A stretch of 64,000 nt of DNA from Bacillota bacterium (GTDB lineage Bacteria; Bacillota; Negativicutes; Sporomusales; CTSoil-080), in the NCBI GenBank assembly GCA_017889635.1, contig JAGGAC010000026.1:23803-87802 (forward strand), in the 5' to 3' direction. The translations under genes were made by a program, and so were the position numbers. Under the pieces are notes generated by a model, which searched no databases, had not been told where the DNA came from, and saw only the letters and a list, made by a program, of their open reading frames with translations. This document shows, in pieces, positions 9,496 through 18,843 of the stretch. Positions within the stretch are counted from its first letter, which is position 1, and each line of letters starts with the position of its first letter.

Positions 9496-10791
9496 CTATT
9501 CCACGCTTACTCCTATTGCTTTATCTAAACGGGCCCGGCTGACATTATAGTCATACAGCGCTTGGATATTGTTGGTTTTCGCAGTATTTAGGGCCAACTC
9601 GGCGTCAATAACATCAAGGTTGATTCCTATGCCGCTATTATAGCGTTTAAGGGCCACCGTAAAGTTAGTCTGAGCTTCCTCCACTGCCACCTTGCTTGTT
9701 TCAATACGCTTTTCAGCTTCTTTCAGGCTTAAATAAGCCTGACTGGCTTCGAGCGTAATATTATCCCCAATTTCCTTTACCTGTTCCCTGGCTTTAATTA
9801 ACGCATACTTAGCTTTCTCTATTTTAGCCGAACCTACCCCGGAATCCAATATATTCCACTCAGCTATCAACGCGGCAGTCCAGTGACTATAGTCTGTTCC
9901 TGGATACTCTATATTATTCCAGACATTTGTTCCGACCAAATTGACAGTTGGCCGCTTTTCCCCTTTGGCAATTTTCATTTGAGTTTCGGCAATTGCTAAG
10001 TTAGTTTTTACCTGATCTACTTCAAGCCGATGCTTTAACGCATAATTAATGCTATCATCCATCGTCAGCGGATACTTATCGTATTTTAATTCCGCCTTCA
10101 ATTTCAGTTCGCCGCGCAGGGGAAGTCCCATCACATGATTGAGCCGGTACACAGCCATCTCATAATTATTCTGAGCCTTTATCAAATTATCCTCAACATT
10201 AGCCACCTGAACCTTAGTCCTAAGTACATCGGCCTTAGCAACAACCCCAACCTCAAATTGCCGTTCAACATTTCTCTGGTGGTTCGTGAGAGCATCCACC
10301 GATTGTTGGGTTACATTAACCATATTTCTGGTGGCAAGCACTTGATAAAAATCTGTTGTCGCCTCTAATTTTATGTCTTGTTTACTTGTTTGGAAACTTA
10401 AATTAGCTACTTTCGACCCCAGCTTTTGCGCCTCGACTGCGTTTTCCAGTTTACCTCCGCTGTAGAGCGGCACCGCCAACGTCAGTTTGTGACTAAAGTA
10501 ATTATACGGCGACACCGCAGCCAGGGATGCCACATAGGTTGGCGGCTCGGTGGAACGCATATTGGTATTAGTATAAGTAAGCGAAAAGCCTTTATTGCCT
10601 TTGGATTCTTCTACTTCCCATAACGCTTTTTCTTTATCAGCTGCCGCCATTTTTACCCCATGGCTGTTTTTTAGCGCTAAATTAACACTATCCTCAAGTG
10701 TTAATTCGAGGGGATTTGCTAGTACCGGCTGCGTCACCATAAGTAAAGCAGAAATTATAAGCATTTTAGTAGTATAACGTGATCGTTTCAC
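9496..10791 (-). CDS. TolC-family outer membrane efflux protein
   Basis: A 431-residue exported protein. After a signal peptide ending near VLA (residue ~25) come two TolC-type repeats: LTLEDSVNLALKNS, long coiled-coil helices, VPLYSGGKLENAVE, and the second half starting MDDSINYALKHR. Length fits TolC-family channels. It starts with GTG behind GGGGGT. It lies 65 nt downstream of an RND permease gene on the same strand and should form the outer-membrane duct of that pump. A paralogue with its own promoter is at 44687-45979. Confidence 0.9.
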   Translation of the reverse strand: MKRSRYTTKMLIISALLMVTQPVLANPLELTLEDSVNLALKNSHGVKMAAADKEKALWEVEESKGNKGFSLTYTNTNMRSTEPPTYVASLAAVSPYNYFSHKLTLAVPLYSGGKLENAVEAQKLGSKVANLSFQTSKQDIKLEATTDFYQVLATRNMVNVTQQSVDALTNHQRNVERQFEVGVVAKADVLRTKVQVANVEDNLIKAQNNYEMAVYRLNHVMGLPLRGELKLKAELKYDKYPLTMDDSINYALKHRLEVDQVKTNLAIAETQMKIAKGEKRPTVNLVGTNVWNNIEYPGTDYSHWTAALIAEWNILDSGVGSAKIEKAKYALIKAREQVKEIGDNITLEASQAYLSLKEAEKRIETSKVAVEEAQTNFTVALKRYNSGIGINLDVIDAELALNTAKTNNIQALYDYNVSRARLDKAIGVSVE

Positions 10792-10856
10792 AAAACTGAC
10801 CCCCTATAGCATTTTTCAGCTTAATATTCTCATCAACTATATTTCTGCCATAGCTA

Positions 10857-13805
10857 TTACATCTTTCGAGTGTTTGTACTTACTGTTGACTTATCTTGAT
10901 CCAGTGAAACTTTGTACCAGGCAGCATACATTGTCGGAAGAACTAACAGGGTCAAGACTGTTGCTCCAAAAAGCCCGGCAGCAATTGCTACCGCCATAGG
11001 TCCCCAGAAAACGCTTGATACAAGGGGAATCATCCCCAGGATAGCCGCAGCAGCGGTCAGCATAATCGGCCGGAATCTAATAACAGCCGCGTTTATTATT
11101 GCATCCCAAAGTGCTTCGCCGGCAGCAATCTGCTGTTCGATCTGGTCAATAAGAATAACTGAGTTCCTCATGATGATACCCATCAAAGCAAGTATGCCGA
11201 GTTGTACCACAAACCCCATGGGACTCCCGGTTAAGAGAAGCCCCAGGCTGACGCCAATAATGCCAAGCGGCGCAGTCAGCAAAGTCAGAATCATTTTCGG
11301 GATACTCTGTAGTTGGAACATAAGCAAGGTAAGAATAGCCAAAATCATCATCGGAATCGGCGCCATTAAAAAGGTTCCCGCCTTCTTACTCATCTCCAAA
11401 GGCCCGTCGATATCGATACTGTATCCTGCCGGCAGATTGTCACGTACTTCCTTAAGTTTGTCATAAACTTTCTGCGCAGCATCATTCCCCATCGTTCCCT
11501 GAGTTACATTAGCCTGAATCGTAATCGTCGGCTTCAAATTCCGGCGCCAAATTAAACCTTCTTCAGCATCATAGCTTATTTTAGCAATCTGACCGAGTGG
11601 AACATACTTACCATTGCCAATCGAAATATTTATATCTTTTATTTGATTTAAGTCTTTCTTGTTCTCATCGGCAAGACGAAAAACGATACTGACGGTTTTA
11701 TCTTTTTCACGATACTCAGTTATCGGCGCTCCAGTTAAATAGGTCTGAAGACTCATCGCCAGACTCTGACTGTCAAGGCCAAGTGCCCTGGCCTTATCCT
11801 GATCGATATTTAGACGCATTACCTTGCTTTTCTCGTTCCAGTCGAAATTGATATCTTTAATTATCTCTTCCTTAGCCATAATATCCTCGACCTGTCCAGC
11901 AATTTCCCGAACCTTATCATGATCATGACCAGTAATTCTAAGTGCAACCGGGTATGGATTTGGCGGCCCCATTTGGATTACTGAAGTATTCGCGCGAACA
12001 TTAGGAAAGTCTTCAGCAAACAAAGCCTGGACCTTTTTCTCCAGTTCTTTACGGGCCGTAAAATCTTTGGCGACAATAACAACCTGGGCATAACTAGTAT
12101 CAGGAAGAGAAGGCGTTGCAGTCAACACAAAGCGGGGTGCGCTCTGGCCAACATAATAAGTGTAACTGACCATATTGGGATCATCGGCAATAAGCTGGGC
12201 AAACCTTTGTACTTCCTGTTCGGTTGCCGCTTGCGACGAGCCTTGCGGCAACCGCATGTCAACCATAAGTTCCGGACGAGTCGACGCTGGGAAAAATTCT
12301 TGTTTGACCAGTCCCAGGAGAGCCACTGAGCCGATAAAGCTGACGCCAGTTATCCCGAGCACTAATTTCCTGTGACTAAGACACCATACCAATACACTTT
12401 TAAACAATCGATAAAACTTTTTGTCATAAATATCTGCTTCCTGTCCATGCTCGCCTGCTGGTTTTACTTTTACCAATAGATAACCAATAAGCGGAGTAAC
12501 TGTGCCGGCAACGCCCCATGATATCAGCAAAGCGATTGTTACAACCGTAAAAATACTGCCCACAAACTCGGCGGCACTTCCGGGAGAAAATCCTACCGGG
12601 ATAAAGCCGGCGCAGGTAACAAGTGCTCCGGTCAGACGAGGATAGGCCGTGGCGGTGTAAGCGAAGCAGGCGGCGTCAAACCTGGTCCACCCCTGTTCAA
12701 GTTTGACATTCATCGTTTCCACAACGATAATAGCATCATCCACCAACAGCCCAAGAGCAATGATGAGTGCGCCCAACGAAATCTTCTGGAGATCAATACC
12801 GAATATATTCATTGCAATAAATACCCCGCAAATAACCAGGGGTATACAAAGCGCAACAACTATCCCAGATCTAACACCAAGACTTATGAAGCTAACGATA
12901 AGAACAATAAGAATCGCTTCAGCCAAAGATTCAACAAATTCGTTAATCGACGCTTTAACGACCTTGGGCTGATTGGCCACCGTATTTAGCTCCATTCCCA
13001 GCGGTAAACTTTTCTTGACCTCGGTCACTGTTTTTTCGAGGTTTTCCCCCATCGAAAGTACGTTACCGCCCTTTTCCATTGAAACAGCCAATCCGATGGC
13101 CGGCTGACCATTATAAAACATTTTTGGTTCCGCCGGCTCAACATAACTACGTTCTACTTTTGCAATATCACCCAGCCGAAAAGACTTACCGCCAGCACGA
13201 ATAGGCAGACTTCGTAAAGCTTCGATATCTTCGAACATGCCGCTAACCCTTATGTATACATCATCAGATGTGGTCTCAAGCATGCCCGAAGGCGCCATAG
13301 CATTCTGGGCCTGCACGGCACTCACAATTAGGCCTGGATCAATGCCTAACTGTGCCAGTTTGCTGCTTTCCATTTTAACATATATTTTTTCAGGCTGCAC
13401 TCCAACCAGGTCGACTTTTTTTACATTAGGCACACTGAGCAATGTTCGGCGGATTTTCTCAGCATTTTCCCGCATCTCTTCATAACTATAACCATCGCCA
13501 GTCATAGCATAAATAGTGCCAAACACGTCATCAAAACGGTCATTAAAGTACGGACCGACAACACCTTGGGGCAGCGTTCCTTTTATATCGTTAACCATGT
13601 TACGTACTTCCAGCCAGGTAGGTCTAACCGAGGCTTCTGAAATTGTATCTTTGAGGTTAACATAGATAACCGCCTGCCCGGTACTGGAGAAACTTTTTAC
13701 ATAGTCAATCCCGGGGGTATCCTGAAGCTTTCTTTCAATCTTATCGGTAACCTGTTCCTCCACCTGACGGGCGGTGGCGCCAGGCCAGGCAACACTTACA
13801 ACCAT
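10857..13805 (-). CDS. RND efflux permease (AcrB/MexB superfamily), 5' end lost
   Basis: The in-frame ATG at 13805 gives 982 residues. Family features are the periplasmic porter repeats, GLLVDDAIIVVETM in TM4 with the proton-relay Asp pair, and the second half with LVSSVFWGPMAVAI. RND-like sequence continues upstream of that ATG without a start codon (YQKLGRLEDPDFTIRQ and part of TM1), back to a TAA at 13910-13908. The natural start and roughly the first 15 residues are therefore missing, fused to a truncated membrane fusion protein gene. Starting at 13805 would remove TM1, so function is doubtful unless this is a sequence or assembly fault. Confidence 0.85.
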   Translation of the reverse strand: MVVSVAWPGATARQVEEQVTDKIERKLQDTPGIDYVKSFSSTGQAVIYVNLKDTISEASVRPTWLEVRNMVNDIKGTLPQGVVGPYFNDRFDDVFGTIYAMTGDGYSYEEMRENAEKIRRTLLSVPNVKKVDLVGVQPEKIYVKMESSKLAQLGIDPGLIVSAVQAQNAMAPSGMLETTSDDVYIRVSGMFEDIEALRSLPIRAGGKSFRLGDIAKVERSYVEPAEPKMFYNGQPAIGLAVSMEKGGNVLSMGENLEKTVTEVKKSLPLGMELNTVANQPKVVKASINEFVESLAEAILIVLIVSFISLGVRSGIVVALCIPLVICGVFIAMNIFGIDLQKISLGALIIALGLLVDDAIIVVETMNVKLEQGWTRFDAACFAYTATAYPRLTGALVTCAGFIPVGFSPGSAAEFVGSIFTVVTIALLISWGVAGTVTPLIGYLLVKVKPAGEHGQEADIYDKKFYRLFKSVLVWCLSHRKLVLGITGVSFIGSVALLGLVKQEFFPASTRPELMVDMRLPQGSSQAATEQEVQRFAQLIADDPNMVSYTYYVGQSAPRFVLTATPSLPDTSYAQVVIVAKDFTARKELEKKVQALFAEDFPNVRANTSVIQMGPPNPYPVALRITGHDHDKVREIAGQVEDIMAKEEIIKDINFDWNEKSKVMRLNIDQDKARALGLDSQSLAMSLQTYLTGAPITEYREKDKTVSIVFRLADENKKDLNQIKDINISIGNGKYVPLGQIAKISYDAEEGLIWRRNLKPTITIQANVTQGTMGNDAAQKVYDKLKEVRDNLPAGYSIDIDGPLEMSKKAGTFLMAPIPMMILAILTLLMFQLQSIPKMILTLLTAPLGIIGVSLGLLLTGSPMGFVVQLGILALMGIIMRNSVILIDQIEQQIAAGEALWDAIINAAVIRFRPIMLTAAAAILGMIPLVSSVFWGPMAVAIAAGLFGATVLTLLVLPTMYAAWYKVSLDQDKSTVSTNTRKM

Positions 13806-14934
13806 CTGCCTGATTGTAAAATCCGGGTCCTCCAGCCGTCCAAGCTTTTGATAGGAAAATATCCCGCCGAGAAATATAACCAGTATAAAGTAATATATCA
13901 GTTGAATTTAAGCCTTCGAGTACCTGAACCTGATTGTTTCCATACTGTCCAAGTTTGACAGGCCGCAAATTGACTATGTCGCCGCTCACCACCCATACAT
14001 TAGGCACATCATCAGTTTGGTAAATTGCTGATAACGGAATATATATCGCAGGCTTAGTACCAGATGCATCTACAGCAACCGTTGCTGTCATACCAAGTTT
14101 TAATTCTGGTGGCGAATTTAAAAGGCTAATCCTGGCCTTATAGGTTCGGGTTACTTTGTCGGCCACCGGAGCTATTTCCCGGACCTTACCGTCAACAATT
14201 GTCCCCGGCAGCGCCCAAAAGGTAACTTTAATCTGCGAAGCTTTGCGCAATTCCTCCACTTTGTTTTCTGGAATGCTTATTTCTACTTCCTGTTCGCCGC
14301 TCTTAATCAGCGTAATAACCTTTTGTCCTACGCCAACTACCTGGCCAACCTCAACATCGATACCAGCAACCACACCGTCGCAATCGGCATAAAGTGAACT
14401 GTAGTCTAATTGGTTTGATCCCTGAGCATACTGAGCTGAAGCCTGCCGTGCTGCGGCAACGGCAGCGTCATAAGCACTTTGCTGCTGTTCATATGCGGCT
14501 CGGCTAACAATTCCGTCATCATATAGCTGGCGGTAACGGCTAAGATTATTTTCCGCAAGCTTTAACTGGGACTGAGAAGAATAAACCTGTGCTGAACTAA
14601 TATTAACATTTTGCTGAATATCCTTAGCATCAATCTGCATCAGAACATCTCCGGCATGAACAATACTCCCAAGCTCGACGTTGCGTTTAATGATTTTTCC
14701 GCCTACCTGAAAAGCCAACTGACTTTCATATCGGCCCCGTACCTCGCCGGAATATGTATTAGTTTGATTCATAGCGCCAACACCAATCGTACTGGTACGA
14801 ACCAACGGTACATCCACATCCACCGCCTTGGTCGATGAACTTGATCCGATAATCAGCCCTGCCGCTACACACAGTAATACCACCAGAGCTGCCAACCCAT
14901 AATACATTTTCTTTTTCTCGAGCCTTTTTTGCAA
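13741..14934 (-). CDS. RND-pump periplasmic adaptor (HlyD/AcrA family), C-terminus altered
   Basis: An adaptor of the AcrA/MexA type: an N-terminal membrane anchor at ~10-30, barrel-sandwich halves (LAFQVGGKIIKRNVELG and CDGVVAGIDVEVGQVV) flanking a coiled coil, and a beta-barrel domain. Homology is normal to about VQVLEGL (residue ~341, position ~13912). Beyond that the frame runs out of phase through the start of the RND gene until 13741, so the last ~57 residues are not adaptor sequence. Start is TTG at 14934 with a GGGAGTGGG purine tract upstream. Operon order is adaptor, permease, TolC. Confidence 0.82.
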   Translation of the reverse strand: MQKRLEKKKMYYGLAALVVLLCVAAGLIIGSSSSTKAVDVDVPLVRTSTIGVGAMNQTNTYSGEVRGRYESQLAFQVGGKIIKRNVELGSIVHAGDVLMQIDAKDIQQNVNISSAQVYSSQSQLKLAENNLSRYRQLYDDGIVSRAAYEQQQSAYDAAVAAARQASAQYAQGSNQLDYSSLYADCDGVVAGIDVEVGQVVGVGQKVITLIKSGEQEVEISIPENKVEELRKASQIKVTFWALPGTIVDGKVREIAPVADKVTRTYKARISLLNSPPELKLGMTATVAVDASGTKPAIYIPLSAIYQTDDVPNVWVVSGDIVNLRPVKLGQYGNNQVQVLEGLNSTDILLYTGYISRRDIFLSKAWTAGGPGFYNQADGCKCCLAWRHRPSGGGTGYR

Positions 14935-15087
14935 CTATCCCACTCCCACTGCCAAATTTCTTTTTAAAATATACCAACCTAAATGCCCCCTGATATTGAC
15001 GACTATTGGTTAGATACCCCCTCCTTTAAGCCCGAATCCGCGGTAAAACATTAAACATAAAAGTAAAATAGCAAAGCTCTATATTTT

Positions 15088-15109
15088 TTGACTGACTTCA
15101 GTCAGTCAA
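15088..15109. promoter_or_regulatory. TetR-type operator before the efflux genes
   Basis: Perfect 9-4-9 inverted repeat TTGACTGAC, TTCA, GTCAGTCAA between the tetR stop and the adaptor start. On the minus strand its left arm could double as a -35 (TTGACT). The same half-site occurs before tetR and twice before the lpxL pair. Confidence 0.72.
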
Positions 15110-15140
15110 TGGCATAAAAAAGCTAGCCTTTTTACCATGC

Positions 15141-15758
15141 TTACACGCTTAAAACTAGTTTTCCCTCGGTCATGCCCAATGCTTTCTCCAGAAGAGATAC
15201 GGCAATATTGGCCCGGCACCTCATTTGCTCCGGCGAATATTTTTTACATACTGCTTCATGAAGACAACCAACTATTGCCATAATAAAATCCACAGTATCA
15301 CTAAGATAGGGAACTTTGAAATAGCCCTGCTCAATCCCTTCTTCAATAATCCTGAGCAAAATCGGTGTAAACGCCTTTGTCCCTTGCCGACGAACCTTAT
15401 CTAAAATGTGCAGGTGTTCATCATTAAATAAATACTCAAACAGCAAGCCTTCGTTGGTATGAATGCCTTCAAATGCTTTACTTATTACCCAGGAAATTTT
15501 TTCTGGAGGCTGCACCAATTCATTAGCACTCAGCACTTCAATCTCAGCAATAACCTTAGCCAGATACCGAACTACGATAGCTTCCAGAACCTCTTCCTTA
15601 GACTTGAAATAATAATAAAAGGTCCCCTGAGCAACACCGATTTCCTTTACAATATCGCTAATCGCGGTCTGGTGGTAACCCCGTTCGTTAAATAAGAACT
15701 CGGCAGTATCTAATATTTCGGCGATTCTGGTTTGTGGATCTTTTGTTATCCTGCTCAT
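15141..15758 (-). CDS. TetR/AcrR family transcriptional regulator
   Basis: A 205-residue regulator. The N-terminal helix-turn-helix is typical of TetR: ILDTAEFLFNERGYHQTAISDIV, then GVAQGTFYYYFKSKEEVLEAIV. The C-terminal ligand domain is variable. It lies directly upstream of the adaptor-RND-tolC genes on the same strand and downstream of the lpxL-type genes. A consensus promoter with an adjoining operator half-site (15778-15823) suggests autorepression. GAGGTG precedes the ATG. Confidence 0.9.
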   Translation of the reverse strand: MSRITKDPQTRIAEILDTAEFLFNERGYHQTAISDIVKEIGVAQGTFYYYFKSKEEVLEAIVVRYLAKVIAEIEVLSANELVQPPEKISWVISKAFEGIHTNEGLLFEYLFNDEHLHILDKVRRQGTKAFTPILLRIIEEGIEQGYFKVPYLSDTVDFIMAIVGCLHEAVCKKYSPEQMRCRANIAVSLLEKALGMTEGKLVLSV

Positions 15759-15777
15759 ACTTTTTCACCTCAGTAAC

Positions 15778-15823
15778 TGACTGACTTCAATCATATTATA
15801 GTTATATTGGTCATTGCTGTCAA
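15778..15823 (-). promoter_or_regulatory. tetR promoter with operator half-site
   Basis: On the minus strand TTGACA (15823-15818), 17 bp, TATAAT (15800-15795) is a perfect consensus promoter. The half-site TGACTGAC (plus-strand 15778-15785) sits right after the -10. About 50 bp here are near-identical to the lpxL promoter at 18843-18891. Confidence 0.75.
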
Positions 15824-15830
15824 TATCACC

Positions 15831-15865
15831 TCATGCACTTAGTTGTAGACTACCTAAGTGCATGA
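15831..15865 (-). other. Hairpin between the OYE gene and tetR promoter
   Basis: An 11-bp perfect stem (TCATGCACTTA and complement) with a loop containing GTAG/CTAC. There is no T-run on either side, so it may be a weak terminator or mRNA-end structure for the gene ending at 15885. Confidence 0.4.
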
Positions 15866-15884
15866 GTGGTAAGATTTCAGTCCG

Positions 15885-16907
15885 TTAACATTGACTTGTA
15901 TTTAAAATGCAGAAAAATGCCCCATCAAAATTTAAGCAAGCATTACATGAACTGCATTTAGCTTTATTTCTATTTCCTTGTTCCCAGCGTTGAATAAGAT
16001 CAGGCTCAGCAATCAATGGCCGGGCTAATGAAAAATACTCAATTGACGTCTTAGTCAGCGTTTCAGTCATCGCCGCAAACTCCCGATTGCCGCCAGCTAA
16101 TATAATAGGAACTTTGTTGTGCGCGGCAATTTCGGCAACATGCTCCTTAAACCAATTATCTTTAATTGATTGCGGATACCAGTCACAGCTAATTTCAATC
16201 GCGTCTATTCCTAATTGAGACAATTTACCACATAAATATGAGCAATCTTGAAAAGTAATTCCTCGTCTCGCATCTTCCATACAACTCAGCTTTATAAGAA
16301 CAGGATATTCATAACCAACCTTTTTCCGCACAGTATTATAGGTTTCGAAAATCATCTTTGCTCGATTTTCAATACTGCCGCCATATTCATCATTCCGACG
16401 ATTATAATATGGCGATACAAACTGACCTAACAAACAACTGTGTGTCCCCTGTAATTCTATACCATCAAATCCCGCCTCTTTAGCCCGCTGCGCGGCATCT
16501 CCAAATGCCTTTTGCATAAGTTGAATGTCTTCTTGGGTCATTTCCTTGGGTTTAATCTTAGTCCTCACATTTTGCACCGCACTTGGTCCCCAAATTACAT
16601 GCTCGTCTTTAAACATGAATGAACCTCGATACCCAATTTGAAGCACAATTTTAGTATCATATTCGTGCACCATACTCGTAATCTTTTTATATTGGCTTAA
16701 AAAAGATTCCTCATAAACTTCCAATCCTAGAACATCTGTAAAACCAGTAATAATAGTACCAACGCCACCGCGGGCCAAATTTTGATAAACCATAAACATC
16801 TCGTCAACAAGGTCTTTACTGCCACGGTTTTCAAAAGTCGCCGCTCGAAAAAGGCGGTTTTTTAGGCAAATGCTTCCCAGTCTTGTTTTATCAAATAAAG
16901 CTTTCAT
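15885..16907 (-). CDS. Old yellow enzyme family oxidoreductase, variant active site
   Basis: A 340-residue paralogue of the protein at 2311-3414 (LKNRLFRAATFENRG, ARGGVGTIITGF, YGGSIENRAKM, IILAGGNREF). The usual His-x-x-His pair is altered: the segment reads IELQGTHSCLLGQF, with Gln in place of the first His. The C-terminal Cys cluster CSSCNAC plus later Cys is kept, suggesting a 4Fe-4S cluster. It is last in a likely three-gene unit after two lpxL-like genes (gaps 48 and 44 nt) and so is probably under TetR-type control. Substrate is unknown; the missing His may change chemistry. Confidence 0.83.
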   Translation of the reverse strand: MKALFDKTRLGSICLKNRLFRAATFENRGSKDLVDEMFMVYQNLARGGVGTIITGFTDVLGLEVYEESFLSQYKKITSMVHEYDTKIVLQIGYRGSFMFKDEHVIWGPSAVQNVRTKIKPKEMTQEDIQLMQKAFGDAAQRAKEAGFDGIELQGTHSCLLGQFVSPYYNRRNDEYGGSIENRAKMIFETYNTVRKKVGYEYPVLIKLSCMEDARRGITFQDCSYLCGKLSQLGIDAIEISCDWYPQSIKDNWFKEHVAEIAAHNKVPIILAGGNREFAAMTETLTKTSIEYFSLARPLIAEPDLIQRWEQGNRNKAKCSSCNACLNFDGAFFCILNTSQC

Positions 16908-16951
16908 TTTATTAGCCCCTTCATTCTATCTTCACGCCGACAAATTAACTA

Positions 16952-17818
16952 TTAAACAATCTGTGTATGCTTCCAACGATTATGCAGCCAAAACCATTCA
17001 TTGGGAAATTGGCGAATATGATTTTCAATAATAGTTGTAAGCTGTTGGGTAATAGTAAATACATCCGCATCGCGATTAGCCGTTTTTTCCACAAATATCG
17101 GCTTACTCAAGACAGCTGTATGACCGCCATCTTCTTTTCTAGTAATAAAAGCCGGTACAATCGGCGTACCTTTCATCCTTGCCATTGCTGCCGCCCCTGT
17201 CGCCGTAGAAGCCGGAACTCCGAAAAATTTAACAAATGTCCCTTCATTACCAGCATCCTGATCCATTAATAACCCAAGTATCTTTCCTTCTCCCAACAAC
17301 CGAATCATCTCACGGATCTCATTTTTGTAAACCACATGCATCCCTGACAACATGCGATATTCATTAATAAACCGATTCATTGCTGTATTCGTCTGCTTTT
17401 GAGCTACCCCGACCACTGGAAAACCATTAAGAGACAGTGCCGGTCCCAATAATTCCCAATTACCACTATGAGCTGTTGCAATTACAACTCCCTTGCCATA
17501 AGCCAAGGCCTCATGTAAATACTCCCGCCCCTTAATTGTAACCAACTGATTAATATTGCTTTTGTTTAAAAGCGGAAACCGTAGTACTTCTATCAGCATA
17601 TTCCCAAAACGTGTAGTACTGCTTTTCACAATATCGCTTGCAAGTTCTCTATCCACACCAAAACTGCGCATAATATTTCCAACAGCTAATTTCTTGCGCC
17701 TTTTCGGTACGAGAAGCCAACCAAGGCTACCGATCGCTTTCCCGCTATAATACCTTGCTTTTAGCGGTAATATACAAAAAAACCGGCTAATTAGTTTCAT
17801 TATGTAATAGACTACCAT
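16952..17818 (-). CDS. Lipid A biosynthesis acyltransferase (LpxL/HtrB family), copy 1
   Basis: A 288-residue inner-membrane-associated acyltransferase of the LpxL/LpxM family, which adds a secondary acyl chain to lipid A precursors. An N-terminal hydrophobic anchor is followed by the catalytic HSGNWE motif (H-x4-E), LLMDQDAGNEG, and the C-terminal EWFWLHNRWK. The ATG at 17818 is preferred over an upstream TTG because AAAGGAAG is 6 nt away. It lies 48 nt downstream of a paralogue. Two tandem late acyltransferases fit a diderm envelope. Confidence 0.9.
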   Translation of the reverse strand: MVVYYIMKLISRFFCILPLKARYYSGKAIGSLGWLLVPKRRKKLAVGNIMRSFGVDRELASDIVKSSTTRFGNMLIEVLRFPLLNKSNINQLVTIKGREYLHEALAYGKGVVIATAHSGNWELLGPALSLNGFPVVGVAQKQTNTAMNRFINEYRMLSGMHVVYKNEIREMIRLLGEGKILGLLMDQDAGNEGTFVKFFGVPASTATGAAAMARMKGTPIVPAFITRKEDGGHTAVLSKPIFVEKTANRDADVFTITQQLTTIIENHIRQFPNEWFWLHNRWKHTQIV

Positions 17819-17866
17819 TCGCAACTTCCTTTACCATCGAATTCAAACAGTCTTGCCGAAAAACAA

Positions 17867-18754
17867 CTAGGCCTGACTTTCCATATATGGCGTATTCCAA
17901 CGTTTTTGAAACCACAGCCAATCTTCCGGATGTTCCATAATGGCCGCTTCAACAATCTTTGTCATTCGCGCTGTATTCTCATAAAGCGCTTGCTTCGGAT
18001 CGTCATGACGCTCATAGCTAAATGGACGTTCGATAACGATACGGTAACCGCCTTTAGAACGGTGAAAAATAAAACCCGGTACAATAATCGAATCAAATTT
18101 TTCGGAAAAAACCGCCGGACCGACAGGTGTAGACGCCTTTTTTCCTAAAAAGTCTATAAATACCCCATCTTTTCCCCCGTCTTGGTCAGCCAAAAACCCT
18201 AATACTTTACCTTTTTTTAAAGCTCTGGCTGCTTTAATCATTTCAGTTGTTCCGCGGCTAAAAACTTCCACTCCCATCCTTTCGCGATATTCATTTAAAA
18301 ACCGACTATACTGAGCATTTGGCTGTTGTTTAACAATAGTTGTTATTGGAAAACCAGCTAAGGCCAAGCCGGCTGCTAGCCATTCCCAATTGCCAATATG
18401 TGCGGTAAGGAAAACTACCCCTTTTCCGGATGCTACAGCCTGTTTAAGATTATCCAAACCATCAATTGAAATATATTTCTTGATTTTTTGTGGAGTCAAC
18501 CTTGGCGTATACATGACTTCGACTAACATTTGGCCTAAATTATAAAACAACCGCCGAATAACCTTTTCCGCATCCTCATATGATATTTTCAAGCCGCGCA
18601 TAGCTTGGTCAATTCCGCGCTTTCGCTGGCGCGCCGCCACTAAATAATATATATACCCTAAGCTGCGTCCAAATTTAACCACTAAAGAATACGGCAATAA
18701 ACAAATAATAAAACTAAATCCCTTTAATAAACGATACTGTAAATTATTAAACAT
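17867..18754 (-). CDS. Lipid A biosynthesis acyltransferase (LpxL/HtrB family), copy 2
   Basis: A 295-residue paralogue of the next gene, with an N-terminal hydrophobic segment, catalytic HIGNWEW, LGFLADQDGGKDG and the closing DWLWFQKRWN. It is the first gene of the unit lpxL-like, lpxL-like, OYE. The ATG at 18754 is preceded by GGGGTGAG at good spacing; a GTG at 18763 is also in frame. A 34-bp perfect palindrome carrying the TetR half-sites lies 17 nt upstream, and a second operator-promoter at 18844-18889, so expression should follow the neighbouring TetR regulator. Confidence 0.9.
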   Translation of the reverse strand: MFNNLQYRLLKGFSFIICLLPYSLVVKFGRSLGYIYYLVAARQRKRGIDQAMRGLKISYEDAEKVIRRLFYNLGQMLVEVMYTPRLTPQKIKKYISIDGLDNLKQAVASGKGVVFLTAHIGNWEWLAAGLALAGFPITTIVKQQPNAQYSRFLNEYRERMGVEVFSRGTTEMIKAARALKKGKVLGFLADQDGGKDGVFIDFLGKKASTPVGPAVFSEKFDSIIVPGFIFHRSKGGYRIVIERPFSYERHDDPKQALYENTARMTKIVEAAIMEHPEDWLWFQKRWNTPYMESQA

Positions 18755-18770
18755 TCTACTCACCCCTACA

Positions 18771-18804
18771 CCGATTATTGACTGACGCGTCAGTCAATAA
18801 TCGG
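18771..18804. promoter_or_regulatory. 34-bp perfect palindrome, TetR-type operator
   Basis: The whole 34 bp is self-complementary. Its core is TTGACTGAC, GC, GTCAGTCAA, the same half-sites as at 15088-15109 but with a 2-bp spacer. It lies in the 5' leader just before the first lpxL-like gene. Confidence 0.75.
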
Positions 18805-18843
18805 AAATACAATTTTATCGCAGCTCTAAGATCTCTCGACCGC

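Noticed and set aside
14759..14977. 72-residue frame overlapping the adaptor start
   Set aside because: A shifted-frame overlap of the adaptor gene, Gly/Cys-rich product without family features.
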